Numbered from the stretch's first letter, positions 21,835 through 33,640 are shown. The stretch is 64,000 nucleotides of DNA from Acestrorhynchus altus (GCA_034509495.1 CM067525.1:4089445-4153444); one strand, 5' to 3'. Notes: generated by a model not told the origin, from the sequence alone. A program made the numbers and translations.

Positions 21835-22105
21835 CACTCAAAAGTCTGGACACACTTGGAAAACCGTACACATGTGGACAAAAGCGTTGGGACACCCTCT
21901 AGTTTTTTAAACTGGGATTTCATTTGGAATTTTTGCTGTTTCTGAGCTTGAGTTACACACTGATAATTCGTCACATCCTACGTCTTGTAGTTTGTTATGA
22001 TATGTGTATCATATCTGTAGGTTACCCTGATCCTGAGATATGAACTCCAGAAAAAGGCAAATCACTGCCCACAAGGTGTGGATCTCAGGTTCTAAGAGTT
22101 AAGGG
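21835..22105 (+). mobile_element. Chimeric MITE: ACAAAAG end joined to family X copy 4
   Basis: GTGGACAAAAGCGTTGGGAC (about 21874-21893) is the left end of the MITE seen at 5175 and 60683. It runs within 20 bases into family X body (TTTAAACTGGGATTTCATTT, then CTGATCCTGAGATATGAACT and GTGGATCTCAGGTTCTAAGA, to about 22102). One element has been inserted into or recombined with the other. Confidence 0.6.
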
Positions 22106-23159
22106 ATGAGCAGTGTCGAAACCTTTAACTGGTACTATTATATATATTTAAATTAAACACTGAATACGACCTTTTCACCTTCCAGTCCAATTATTGGTGG
22201 TATTGATGGACTTGACTCCGATCAGCTTTACACTGATATGAATCTCAGGTTGGAAAAATAGGAACTTATTTGTTCCTAAACTGTTACCAACCATAGAAAT
22301 CAAGACTAAGCAAGAGCATTCGTGCTGAAAACTGAAGAAAACCCAAGAACATCTCTGAATTAGAGCCTTCAGCAAAGAAGTGCAGGGGGGGGTTCAATGG
22401 CAATGTGTCTTTCGCAACAAAACCAAACAGCTACACACTTACAAATACCAGCGTGATTTTCAAATGATCCATAAACAGGTAAATCGTTTTCATCCACTTC
22501 AGCAATATTCCAAACAAACTGCCTTATCTACATCCAGCTTTCGTTTCCCACTTCCGCAAAAAGTTGAGATAACACCTGGTGGATTATTTGGTTGCATCAT
22601 GAGATGTGCCTCTTTTTTGTTTTTTTTCCTTCTTCTTCTTCCCAACACATCGAGCCCATCTCAGTACACAACCTGCATGTACTTCAGTAAGCCTGGCGCT
22701 GAGCCGAGACTCGCTGAGCGTTCAGAGGAATCTTTTTGAACTCTGGCCCTGAAAGCTCCTCTCGTTAGCGTTAGTGGGGGTGATAGGCAGCGGAGCACAG
22801 ACACGGGCCCTGGCAGGACTTTGATCTCTGGCATGAAAGAGCTGCTAGACCCGACAGAGAGCTTTAACGTGGGAAACGGTCTCCGATACGAGGCGTCAAA
22901 CCAAACTACCCATCACCAGATATGTTGGATTATGTAAAAATCCGAAGGGATAAGGAACAAATTTGGCCAGTGCTTTCTGTTATGAATCTTATCTGTGAGA
23001 GGATCGTCTGTGGCCACGGGCTTTTCTTTATTTTCCCGTGTTTTTGATGTTAGTTCAGTGAGGATTTACTGACTGCGAGCTGACACGGATACAGAATTCC
23101 TAAGTACTATTCAGACAGGACAAGTCATATCACCAGAAGTCTGTTCATTTATACTCCTC
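22106..23159. other. Unassigned stretch, partly CNE-like
   Basis: 22560-22920 is mixed-composition unique sequence without a frame of interest. 22920-23160 holds nothing recognisable. Confidence 0.4.
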
Positions 23160-23723
23160 TTTTAATTGGACAGAGAGCAATCGTCTGGGTGGTGGGTCAT
23201 TCTCAGCACTGCAGTGACACTGACATGGTGGTGGTGTGTTAGTGCTGTGCAAATCAGACACAGCAGAGCTGCTGGAGTGTTTAAACCCCCCAGTCTCACT
23301 GCAGCTTGAGCAACATGGGCAGCGTCCTGTGAGCACTGATGAAAGATTAGAGGATGACCAACACAAACTGTGCAGAAACAGATGAGCTTCGGTCTCTGAC
23401 TTTACAGCTACAAGGTGGAGCAATTAGTGTGGACAGTGAGTGGACACAGTGTTTAAACCCTCCTGCAGCACTGCTGTGTCTGATCCACTGATTTACATTT
23501 TACAAGTGTAACACACACTAACACACCACCACCATGTCAGTGTGACTGCAGTGCTGAGAATGACCCACCGCCCACATAATATCTGCTCTGCGGTGGTCCT
23601 GTGGGGTCCTGATCATTGAAGATCAGGATGAAAGGAGGAGAATAAAGTCTGCAGAGAAACAGATGAAGTACATAGTGCTCCTGTACTGATAAAATAGACA
23701 GTGTGATAATCTTATAATGTTAT

Positions 23724-23724
<1 letters not shown>
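23160..23724. mobile_element. Palindromic MITE family P, copy 2 (near complete)
   Basis: The arm GGGTCATTCTCAGCACTGCA, then TGACATGGTGGTGGTGTGTT (about 23195-23241), returns as its reverse complement AACACACCACCACCATGTCA, then TGCAGTGCTGAGAATGACCC (about 23519-23567). An inner pair ATCAGACACAGCAGAGCTGC / GCAGCACTGCTGTGTCTGAT gives the same centre near 23370. There is no coding capacity. The right end reads CTTATAATGTTATGG and turns straight into a GT array. Confidence 0.85.

Positions 23725-23817
<93 letters not shown>
23725..23817 (+). repeat. (GT)n microsatellite, 93 bp
   Basis: About 46 uninterrupted GT units, beginning at the terminal GTTATGG of the palindromic MITE. The two GT frames are open for over 30 codons as Cys-Val repeats, which is artefactual. 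Confidence 0.97.
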
Positions 23818-23820
<3 letters not shown>

Positions 23821-25374
23821 TATTCAGCCAGGACAAGTCATCAGTCTGATTTCAATGAGAAGTTTAAGAGGCCTGAGAAATCCGGGGCAAGACTCACAAA
23901 AGTGTTGTACTAGAAGAGAATGTTCTGTTTAAGGCAAATGTTAATGTTAAAATTCTCTGTTTTGTTTGGATTTTCTCTGAAGAACATTTCTAAGAATAAT
24001 TTGTCATTAAAATGCTAAATATTTTCTAAACCTTATGATGAAACTTTGAGGGTTTAGAGGTCAGCCTCAAACATTCGTCTTAAAAAGTGGAATAAATGCT
24101 TCATTTACAGGGTTAAAAGTGGAAATTGTTTTTGAATTGTCTAAATCTTCTAGCTTTTATTTGCTTCACGTCATGGATTTATCTGAAATGGTCAAATAAA
24201 ACTCCATTTTACGCTGTAAAATGTAGCATAAAATCCATGTTTCAAAAATCCTAAATAAGAGAGAACCGTAGAGAATTAGAGAATCATCATAAAACAAGTA
24301 AGAATTAGATTTAAGAATCTCCTTATGAACTTACAAGACCTTCATAGTTCTTTCTTAGGACAGTTCTCCTTTTTAAGGAATTCTGTAGTTCTGCGGGAAA
24401 CACAAACTCTAACCTCCAAACATCTTTGTTTTTGTACTTTCTTATCACACCAACTGCTTCACATACAACCTTGGACGAGCAATGTAGGGCAACGTTCAGA
24501 CCATTCTCCAGCTGCATTATGGAGGACTGTTTACTTCAAGAACGGGATATTACCAGCTTTCCCATAACTGTCACAATAAATACAATGCAATAGACGCCAC
24601 CATATCCGTTTAGAGAAAATCAAATGAAATTCTCAATTATAGTTTGTCTTCTTGTGATCACAGACTATTACGGAACAGGCCTTGTTTCTAATAAACCTGT
24701 CATATTTTCAGCTCACAGTCAGAGAGAAGTAAGCAGCCAGGCAATCTGGGAAAAACATATAGGAACACTTCTTCTGTCACCAGCAATGCTGCAGTTAATA
24801 CGATATAAAGTCCACCCTATAACCCACATTACAGCCCATCATTTGCTCTGCACTGCGTAGTCATAACAGACCTTTGTTTTATAATCATGCTTTTTTATTA
24901 ACTCACAGCACACAGTTAGTTCCCACCGTAAATAGAGAATATTTATCAACATGTCAGCTTCTACACATTTGAGAGTCTGTTGTTTTTCCTGTAGTTTGAT
25001 TGTTGGTAAAAAGCCAAAGGGATTAAAATCCTTTTTTCTTTTTATTTTATTTGATCTCTTGTTCCTTTATGTGTAACGTTGGTTTCAAGTTTATTGTTTA
25101 ATTTCAAAATAGTGTTTCAAACAGTACGTTAAAGGTTACAAAACAAAAATTACTTTCATATGCAGCAAAAATCCCAGGAAAAATGATTTTTAAAATGTCA
25201 AAAATAAGAACATTGTGTATAATCTGAGTACAGTAACTACATGTTTAAACATCTTTTAGTTGGAAATTTTAACAACTAATCATAAAAAAAAGTTGTTTTT
25301 TTTCTCAAAAGCAGCAATATTTTTAGTAATTTTACAAAAACAATTGTTTATATATCACCTTCAAATTCAATAAA
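23818..25374. other. Unassigned AT-rich stretch
   Basis: Includes TTTACGCTGTAAAATG-type short inverted sequence near 24210. Short frames only. No element or exon can be supported. Confidence 0.45.
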
Positions 25375-25560
25375 TCAAAGTTTATTTGTATAGTGTTTTT
25401 TACATCAAAGCAGCTTTACAGGAATCCAGGTGAGTACTTCTCTACGGGGACTAGACAAGCTGTGTGTGCATTTGCACATCTATGTCAGCAAGGGGTGTAG
25501 CTTGAAGTTGCTGCATTCATTAGAAGGGGTGTCCACAAACATTTGGACATATCGGGTATA
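25375..25560 (+). mobile_element. MITE with ACAAAAGTATTGG termini, right-end fragment
   Basis: ACTTCTCTACGGGGACTAGA, CTGTGTGTGCATTTGCACAT and GAAGGGGTGTCCACAAACAT with TTTGGACATAT are the right part of the element that I recall for this MITE family. The same GAAG(A/G)GG(C/T)(C/G)TCCACAAACA block occurs at about 5491. The left part is missing. Confidence 0.55.
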
Positions 25561-25984
25561 TTTTCAGTACTTAAGAGAACTGAGCAACTGCAAATGTCAA
25601 AAACAGATTGGGAGAAGGTATTTTTTTCCAGACCAAAGCACTTTCCCAATTATTTTTAATGGGAGAGACACATTTTGATCGCTGTTTTTGTGCACTAAGT
25701 GTCTCCTGTTGTGTGCACCCTGCGTGGCAGTCTTTTGTGCAAAGCGCTCTGGGGGCCCTCAGTTGAAAACACAGTTCTACTCGAAGTGCTCAAGCAGCCT
25801 ACATCATAAACCCTTCCATTCCGACCAATCAGATCAAACAAATGTCGGACCACTGGTGTCAGCTGGAAAGCAGCAGGGAATAGGAATTGCAATTGCTGAC
25901 TACTGCGAACTTCCGCAAACTACCATCTTTTCATGAAGCCATATTATTATGACAAGTATATATTTTTATTTTAGCTAGCTCTTC
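25561..25984. other. Unassigned non-coding stretch
   Basis: Two overlapping frames (82 codons +, 65 codons -) without similarity. Otherwise plain. Confidence 0.45.
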
Positions 25985-26155
25985 GGCTCAGCCTGCATAT
26001 AGACTCTCGCTGATCGGGGCTAATGACATCATCAACAGATATTTGGGTATAAATGAATATGAGAAGGGAGGGGCTGTTAACTCCCTATTTTGTTGCCCAC
26101 ACAGTTTTCAAATTTCAGAATAAAAGTCCTGAGACGGGATAATACTGATACATAC
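25985..26155 (-). mobile_element. Interspersed repeat family X, copy 5
   Basis: Opposite sense to copy 1. CTCGCTGATCGGGGCTAATG (block C) is followed by CAGAATAAAAGTCCTGAGAC and GGGATAATACTGAT (block B). Block D is absent. Confidence 0.65.
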
Positions 26156-27065
26156 ATAAATAAAAAAAAGGTTAAGGCTGTTTTTTTTAATTGGACCATC
26201 ATTGACTACAGCTAGCAGTACTAATGAGTGGGGTGTAAGTAAATTTTGGGAGCATAAATAAAAAACAAAATCTTTCACAACTGCTTGGAACTGGCCCATT
26301 ATCCAGCCCTGTTTTTGGATGATATACTTTCTTCTAAGGCGTACGGTTTTAGTATCTTGAAGTTGAAGAAAAAAAGTGACATTGTGCTTGTTATCCTTCA
26401 TTTTTTGTATCAAATGCCCATTAAGCCTTATTTAAATTGACCATCTTAAGTGATGTTGCTTGCGTCATGTACTTTAGAAAGTACTGTATATCTTATATGT
26501 TCACTATTGCTCAAGGTACGGTTTAATGCTCAGCTTTGAGAAGTTAAGCATAAATGTATTTTTAAAAAGTAACACACACATCAGAAAGGCACACTTCTTT
26601 GTGTTTAAACAGAGGAGAATTTAAATTAAATAAAGAAAAGAAGAGCAAACACGTCCTCTTTGCCTTTTTTAACTGTTTTTACTACGCTCTTATTATGCAT
26701 GCTGGAGAGATGTCTGTGTGGTCCCGTGGTATCAGCCTAGAATTTGGATCAAAAACGAGCGAGACTGGTTTCGTCTGGAGAAAATAACTGTTAACCTACT
26801 TTTATTTTTAGGGCTTATTTCATAAACCACAGCAAACTTGCAGACACAGCCAGGCAGAGAAGATGAAGTTTGGGTTTCAGATGTGAGCGTGAAACTAATA
26901 AAAGTTATTCATATTAATTCCTGAGAGATAAAACAGTAAACCAATGATGTTTTATTAGGAAAGATCCTTTAAGTTGATGGTTTTAGAAGCTCTTTTAAAG
27001 GGCAAGCAAATATAATGGCTTTTCTTTTTTATTTAGGCCACTTGCGAGCATTCACCATTAACACG
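26156..27065. other. Unassigned non-coding stretch
   Basis: AT-rich, with no recognised gene or repeat. A 101-codon - strand frame at 26108-26413 overlaps family X and is not convincing. Confidence 0.45.
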
Positions 27066-27590
27066 TTTAGTCTTAGAACCTGACCTCAGTACACACAGTT
27101 TTCTACTCTTCATAACTCAGGACCACAGTAACTTACACACATGATACACGTATCATAACAAAATACAACACCTGCTTCTCATCAAATGAATTAAATTCCA
27201 GTTTAAATACCAAAGTACCAAACCCCGTTTGAAAGCAGCGCTCAACCTGCATGCAGACTCCAACTGATCAGCAAGAGGGGGAGGGGCTAATCATGACACT
27301 GATCCAGATTTTAGGTTATAAAGAAGAAAAATGAAGGGAGGTGCTGTTTGCTGTCTTTTTTGCTCACACGGTGTATAGAATTTCAGAATAAAAGTCCTGA
27401 GAAGAAACAAAAATGATCCGTCAATCTAACTGACACACAATTGAAACACACAACATTATACAGTTTCAATCAAAACATTAAAATTTAATAATATTAATTA
27501 TTACATTTAATTAATAAATATTAACGTTAATATTTATCTCAATTGACAATATCTGGCATGTATAACTGTCTCGTAATTACTTATCAAATG
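27066..27590 (-). mobile_element. Interspersed repeat family X, copy 6 (most complete)
   Basis: Runs from block D (TCTTAGAACCTGACCTCAGT, about 27071) through the C core (CAACTGATCAGCAAGAGGGG then AGGGGCTAATCATGACACTG) and B (AGAATAAAAGTCCTGAGAAG, about 27384) to block A (ATATCTGGCATGTATAACTG, about 27549). At about 525 bp it is the best estimate of full family length. No protein frame or obvious terminal inverted repeats. Confidence 0.7.
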
Positions 27591-28399
27591 ACGAATAAAA
27601 GTGAATTTGGTGAATAAAAGTACATCAAACTATTACAAATATTCACCTCCACTTGTCAAGTGTCTATATAATCCTCCTGTAAGCTGTAGATGCTTTGGTG
27701 AGCAGTGCTGGTGGTGGGCCACAAGTTAAAATAGGTTGAGAGCCCCAGATGAAACTAATCTAAATTACAAATTCCTGAAACCTCACAACAGGAGATAGGT
27801 CAGTCATCAGAGATATTGATTAATGCAAACCCACATGTCATGGATACTTGTAAAGGATCACAGTGAGTTCAAATCTTTGATGTAGGCAGCGTTTGGTAGA
27901 AGCATGAATGCTGATGCACTGTAGCGAATGTGGCGGAAGGTTCAACGTTTGATTTATCTGTTATCAGCAGCTTTTCAGATGTGACGTCAAACGGCAAACA
28001 CACAAAATCAATTTAGAAATCAATCAAAGAGGAGCAGCTTGAAAGGGACACGTCAAGACCACTGTCAGGGCATGTGTCATGGATTAGCCTTTGTACCTTC
28101 CCAGCCTAACCCACACATAGACACATATATGTATACACACACTGTCACACCGTTGTTGGCCAAAAGATCAAAGGGTATTAAGCATAAGCAAAATGTATCA
28201 AAGCGATGATGACCTTGTATGAGGCCAGACCAAGCATGCAGTAGGTCTTCTGCATGCTGACTGGACCTCATGTTCTTCTTATTCTGGTCAGCAATAAAAT
28301 GTGCTATCATGGCCTGATCTGTTGTTCTTTACCACACAATGCTGGCAGAGACCCCTGGGAAAAAATCACGACAGAAAAAACAAAAAGAAATCATCAACG
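27591..28399. other. Unassigned non-coding stretch with a CRE-like site
   Basis: A palindromic TGACGTCA lies at about 27982-27989. No other feature is recognised. Confidence 0.4.
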
Positions 28400-28640
28400 T
28401 TCCTAAAAGTTAGGCCGGTGCTGTCAGAAGCGCCTGTCATTTTCTAATCGCTGTTATCAGCCCGGTCTTTGTTCGCGGGCTAATGCTGCTCCGCCGCTTC
28501 AAAGACATGCTAATCAGACTAGAGCTGATGTCAGGAGACCAATTACGTCCATGAAAAAGCTCTTCAGCTTTAACTTCCAGCAGTCTGATGGAGATGCCAC
28601 AAGACGAAATTAATGCTGGTCTCAGATCAGCAGTAGCAGG
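28400..28640. other. Candidate conserved non-coding element
   Basis: Mixed-composition, repeat-free sequence. It contains TTTTCTAATCGCTGTTATCA, GCGGGCTAATGCTGCTCCGC, ACATGCTAATCAGACTAGAG and GACCAATTACGTCCATG, which are closely spaced TAAT/CCAAT/homeodomain-like cores. No open frame. Regulatory identity is inferred from appearance. Confidence 0.35.
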
Positions 28641-28894
28641 ACCTCAGGTTTTGAGGGACAGTTGAATAAGCATAGTGCTGATTTCAGATCAGTGGGCACA
28701 ACTTCTTCAATTAGGGTGAGCAGATGTATCCTTTTTTCCCCCGGACATGTCCTCTTTTTGGGACGTGAAAAATGTGTCCAAATGTGTGCAATATCAAGGA
28801 ATTTGCATTGATTTTATGCCAGTGTTTGCTTTTCTCCACAAATATCAGTGTGGCTTATAGCTCATGAAAATCAGAAATTTGCTGGTTGTGCTGG
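28641..28894. other. Unassigned stretch with a repeat-like segment
   Basis: CCCGGACATGTCCTCTTTTT near 28740 is a phrase that I recall from fish interspersed repeats. The family could not be named. Confidence 0.3.
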
Positions 28895-29265
28895 GACGAG
28901 TGAATCAGACACAGCAGTGCTGCTGGAGTGTTTAAACACTGTGTCCACTCACTGTCCACTCTATTAGACACACCTACCTAGTTGCTCCACCTTGTAGATG
29001 TAAAGTCAGAGACAGAAGCTCATCTGTTTCTGCACAGTTTGTGTTGGTCGTCCTCTAGTCCTTCATCAGTGCTCACAGGACGCTGCTCACAGGACGACCC
29101 ACATAATAGCTGCTCTGTGGGGTCCTGTGGGGTCCTGACCATTGAAGATCAGGGTGAAAAAATGAGAATAATGTATGCAGAGAAACAGATGGATCCACAG
29201 TCTGTGATTATAGAACAACAAAGTGTTCCTGTATGGTGAGTGGGGCTGACAAAGTGGACAGTGAG
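28895..29265. mobile_element. Palindromic MITE family P, copy 3
   Basis: AATCAGACACAGCAGTGCTG, GTGTCCACTCACTGTCCACT, CTTGTAGATGTAAAGTCAGA and GGTCCTGACCATTGAAGATC match copies 1 and 2. The outer left arm is missing; the right half runs to about 29265 (GTGGACAGTGAGAGG). Confidence 0.75.
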
Positions 29266-29680
29266 AGGACAAACAATATGCTGGCTCTGTGGAGGAACTG
29301 TGGTGTGATTGGCTCGGGGGTATTATGGATGAGAGTCAACAATGTGATAGGCCCAGTTCATCAGCAGTCAACATCATATCTGAAAGGGATCAGCTGTCCC
29401 ATTTCCCCAATTACTGCTTGTTCTTTTTATTTCTCCTGCTCCTCTGTTCTCCTTGATTCCTCTGCATAGGAGAAGAGCAGTAGAATAGGATGGGGAGGAC
29501 ATGCTGGTTTGCAAAATGTTTTCAAAGAGTTCAAATGTCTTGTGTTTATTATTCATTTACTATGGAGATCCATAGGTAGACAGATATATATATATATATA
29601 CGATTTAAGCATTCAAGGTTATGTATATTTGTATAATGAGGGAGGGTGTGACCTAAGTAGCTCAACACCTTATGTAAAGG
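29266..29680. other. Unassigned stretch with (TA)n
   Basis: A short (TA)9 repeat lies at about 29583-29600, just before the mariner-type element. Nothing else is recognised. Confidence 0.5.
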
Positions 29681-30688
29681 TGTGCATAATTTTTAGGCAG
29701 CTTCTTTTCCTCAGGCAAAACAGGCCAAGAGAGATTTAACTGACTCAGAAAAGTCAGAAATTGTCGTTCAGAGGGAAGCAGCGCTCCTTAAATTGCTAAG
29801 GGGTGTAATCGTTTCTTCCAAATATCAACAGGGTTGCAAGAAACGTGTTGAGAAAAGAAGACACAAATTCACTGCCAAAGATTTGAGAAGAATCATATAT
29901 GAGGTGACCAGGAACCCAGTGTCCACCAGTACAGTCATATTCCTGAAAGGCAATCTACTTAAAGTGTCCAGAAGTACCAGGTGTTCAGTGCTCAGAGATA
30001 CAGCCAAGGTAAGGAAAGATAAAACCCAACCACCACTGAACAAGTCATTGAAAGTTGAAATGTCAAGACTGGGCCAAAAAAATATATGAAGACAAGTTTT
30101 TCAAAGGTTTTATGGACTGACGGGATGAGGGCGACTCTTGGTGGCCCATGGCTGGTTCGGTAATGGGCACAGAGCTCCACTTTGACTCAGATGCCAGCAA
30201 GGTGAAGGTGGAGGTGCTGCTATGGGCTGGTATTAAAGATGAGTTAGTTGGACCTTAAATTAACTCAAGACTACAGCCAGTTTTGAGAGAATTCTTCTTC
30301 AAGCAGTGGTCCAGGAAAAAGTCTGTATCTTTCAAGAAGATGATTTAATGCAGGACAATGCTCCATGGCATGTATCGAAATACTCCACAAAGTGATTAGA
30401 CAGTAAAGGCCTTAAAGATGAAAGAATCATGACATTCCTCACCTTCGTCACCTGACCTAAACCCTATTGAGATTTGTGGGCCCTTTTTAAAGAGGAGATT
30501 TATGATGAAGGAAAGTGGTGCACGTCTCGGAACAGGAGCCGGAGTTGATTGTCAACAGATGGAGTTATTTTTTAATGTCATAAATGTTTATTTGTACATT
30601 TTGAGGTGCTTGTTATTTTCACTTTAACAGGATTTTTTCATTTTGTTGCTTATTCTGCACAGTAGTAGTTGCCCAATATTTATACACA
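29681..30688 (+). mobile_element. Tc1/mariner-type element (ISRm11-like), near full length
   Basis: The left end TGTGCATAATTTTTAGGCAG (29681-29700) and the reverse complement of the right end (30665-30688) match at about 18 of 24 positions, so imperfect terminal inverted repeats bound a ~1.0-kb unit. The length and the GCATAAT-TAGGC ends agree with the ISRm11-like mariners that I recall in fish. A truncated transposase pseudogene lies inside. It is shorter than an intact element of this group, so internal sequence is lost. Confidence 0.8.
29713..30540 (+). pseudogene. Mariner-type transposase pseudogene
   Basis: The N-terminal part (open at 29793-30089) reads R-V-E-K-R-R-H-K-F-T-A-K-D-L-R-R-I-I-Y-E, the helix-turn-helix DNA-binding region. 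Further on, in other frames, come K-V-L-W-T-D-x-M-R near 30110, H-R-A-P-L near 30170, M-Q-D-N-A-P-W-H near 30350 (second Asp motif) and P-S-S-P-D-L-N-P-I-E near 30445 (third acidic residue). At least three frame changes and several stops rule out function. Confidence 0.8.
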
Positions 30689-32015
30689 TATGTATATTCA
30701 CACAAGAAAGCCAAAAGGTCACTCTTCCCTAAATATTCAGGTTTGAGGTTTATTAAAGCTCAATAATGAAATGAATCTTCATATTTATAACTTGCTTTAA
30801 AAGTTGATCAGTATAGATCAAAGAGTGGATTCAGGATTCAGTTAAAGGAAATGTGTACAATCCATTACATGTTTTGTAAATGTCTGTGAATTTTTCCTCA
30901 TCATCCACTATCTTTCCAGTCTATTTGCACACTGGAAAAGTCCAGTGTTTATACTCAGCCTCAGAGCTGTAAATGGGAAAAAACAGAAGTGTCTCTACCT
31001 GACTATTCCAGTAGGGGGCATTCCTGCTTGTGCACAGATGGAAAAGGAGGGATAGGGACATATGGAAGAAAACAGTTGTACACATAAGGAGAGATGGCAG
31101 AGAAAATGTTGAAGAGGAAAAAGTTGGACCATCAAAACATTTGGTCCAGGAGGCAGTCCAGGCTGGTGCTGGACTAAATAACATTGTGATTTTTTTTAAT
31201 ATTGTTTAAAGTGACCATAGAGGAAAGACTTGACTACTATAATTCCCTCTTTGCTGGTCTTCCTATGCATACCATCAGGCATGGCTCATCCATGGCTCAT
31301 ACCAAATTTGTCTAGTGCAAAAGCTCTAAAGCCAAGAGACTCTTTGCTCTTCATGAACTGTGTGATACAATCATGTTACCATGGACCAGCATGTCAAAGG
31401 AATGTTTCCAGAATCCCGTGGAATCCATGCTATGAAGAACTGAGGTAATTCCATGAGCAAAAGGAGGTCCAACATGGTATCAATGTAGCCTTCCTAGTAA
31501 ATACACTGCCTCTCCAGAAGCCCTATGTGGTAGAGTAAAATTGCATAATAATGCATCTCATGCATACAAAGTGAGAAAAAAAAAAGGGCTTTAAATGGCA
31601 CGAGTGGCACATTCCAGATTTTAAAAACCTGCTTGGGTCGCTGCAGGTCCAAGGCACATCAATCAAAATGCCCAGCAGCCAGACAAAGACAGAAACCTCT
31701 CCTAGTTTAGAGCTGTGATCTTAACGAACATTCTTGTATCCCTTCCACCCCCTGCCTTATTGCCCAGCAAGGCGGGCTGGTAACGGTCTCTTGGACCAGG
31801 CAGCCCTCTCATCAGAGGCTGTTCCTCTGGTCAGGAGCCTGTGGCTTCTCCCCTCCCCTCTGTCCCCCTCCCCCAAAGCTGCCTGTGGGCTGGTGCTGAG
31901 TGCAGATATATTTCACGGCGCTGCAGGACGCACTTGATTTGAGCAGAGGGAGGGTGCCGTGATTGATGAGCAGCTTTTCTGTATCTACACAGCCACGGCA
32001 ATCTGGCCTTGACTT

Positions 32016-32016
<1 letters not shown>
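30689..32016. other. Unassigned stretch, partly CNE-like
   Basis: 30700-31700 has no recognised feature. 31780-32000 is GC-richer unique sequence (TCCCCCTCCCCCAAAGCTGC, AGTGCAGATATATTTCACGG) that may be regulatory. Frames of 60-80 codons there lack resemblance to known proteins. Confidence 0.4.
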
Positions 32017-32054
<38 letters not shown>

Positions 32055-33380
32055 TTCTTCTCAACCCTATATCGTCTATAGCACTCCTATTCTCTTTCTC
32101 TCATTCTCTTTTGTAGCACTCTATCCTTCTCTTTTCTCCTTTTCTCTTTCACTCTCCATCCTTCTTTCTCTTTGCTCTATAGCACTCACATTCTCTTTAT
32201 CAAATGCTCTACGTGAGTTTCTCTTGCACTCACTGTTCCCCAACCGTCTTTCCACAGCACTCTCACTTTCTCAAACTATTCTCCACAGCACTCACTTTTC
32301 TTTTTCACTTTTACACACTGCAAACCAAACAGACCATGTTTCATCATATCCAGACTGAGACCGCCTCTTTAGGTTGGATTAAATTCTGGTTCTTTGGTCC
32401 AGATCATTGCACCTTTCACACCTGCTAGTTTGGATTGGTCAGAACTGAAAGGTCCAAAAGTCCTCACCAGACAAAGTAGGCGCAAAAGCACCCTCAAACT
32501 CTGCTGTACAGCACTTGCGCTCTTTCTCACTTTCAATGTTCTCAACCCCTCTCTATAGCACTCTCTGTCTCCTTCTCTCACTCTCATAGTAGTCTCCATC
32601 CTTCTCTTTCAGTCTGTGCTTTATTGCTCTCACGCTCTTTCTCTCCATCTCATTCTGTGCCCTACAGCTCTCACGGTCTTTTTACAGCACTCGCACTCTT
32701 TTTCTTTCTCTGTTTCTCTCTGCTCAACACCACTCCAGTGCTCCTTTTAATTCTTTCTCAATGTCTGCACTATGGCACTCTCACACATCATTTCTCTTTC
32801 TCTCTCACTCTGCAGCACTCTTCTTCTTTTGTCTCTCTCAACCTTCGCTCCATAGCTCTCATTCTCTTTCCCTGCCTCACTCCCACTTTTTCTCTATAGG
32901 GCTCGATCTCCATTTCTTTCTCTCACCTTCTTCACCTTTGCACTACAGTACTCTTGCTTTCCTTTATTCTTTCTCGCTCTCTTTCTCAACCTCCGCTCGG
33001 CAGCTCTCTTTTTTCCTTTTCTGCCTCTTTCTCTATAGTGCTCTCACACTTCTTGTCTGTCTCTCACTCTCATCATCTTGCACTCTCGCTCTTTATTCCT
33101 TCTGTCTCTCTTTCTCAACCAAAAGCTCTAAAGCACTCGCGCTCCTATTCTCTTTCTCTTGCACTTGCTGTTTCCCAACCCCCTTTCCACAGCACTCTCG
33201 CTTTCCTTTCTCCCCTTGTCTTTCTCAGCCTGTAGCACTCACACTCCTTTTCTCTCTCCTTCTCAGTTGTTGATCTATGGCACTCTCACTCTCATTTTCT
33301 GCCTCTCTCTCTCTCTCTCTCTTATTGTCTCGACCTCTACAGCACTCTCATTTACTGTTCTTCACTGTCTCTCTTTTTAG
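32017..33380 (+). repeat. 1.36-kb pyrimidine-rich degenerate satellite (TAGCACTCTCACTCT)
   Basis: Begins with a pure (CT)18 run at 32017-32052. It continues as degenerate units of CTCTATAGCACTC / CTCCACAGCACTCTCACTTT joined by CTTTCTCTC runs. At least a dozen (A)GCACTC cores recur at roughly 40-110-base spacing. Long Ser/Leu/Phe-rich frames (up to 170 codons) are by-products of composition. A MITE interrupts it at 32360-32505. Confidence 0.85.
32360..32505. mobile_element. Short MITE, copy 2, inside the CT satellite
   Basis: CTTTGGTCCAGATCATTGCA, CCTTTCACACCTGCTAGTTT and AAAGGTCCAAAAGTCC stand out from the pyrimidine-rich surroundings and resemble the element at 14398-14530. Satellite sequence resumes on both sides. 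Confidence 0.5.
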
Positions 33381-33640
33381 CCTTATTCGGGTGGGATTAA
33401 ATCGACAGGGGGGTTCTCTTCCACAGGGGCTCCTCTGTTATTTTATTTAATGTCTGTTTTTTTCTTGCTGGTCCTCTGAGAAAATTACAGTACAAATACA
33501 CCACAGAGCACAGTGGTGATCTGAGAATATTGGTCCTTTCTGGATACACCTCAGTTTTCCAGGCAGATCTTGCACATATCGGTCTCTCACTGTTTCACTT
33601 TTCTTTCTCATGCCCCTCTCCACATCTCACACTGTCAATC

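Noticed and set aside
23717..23932. Cys-Val repeat ORFs
   Set aside because: They arise from the (GT)n array and nothing else.
32624..33380. Overlapping Ser/Leu/Phe-rich ORFs up to 170 codons resembling membrane proteins
   Set aside because: All lie in the pyrimidine-rich satellite, three frames are open at once, and the hydrophobicity follows from C/T composition.
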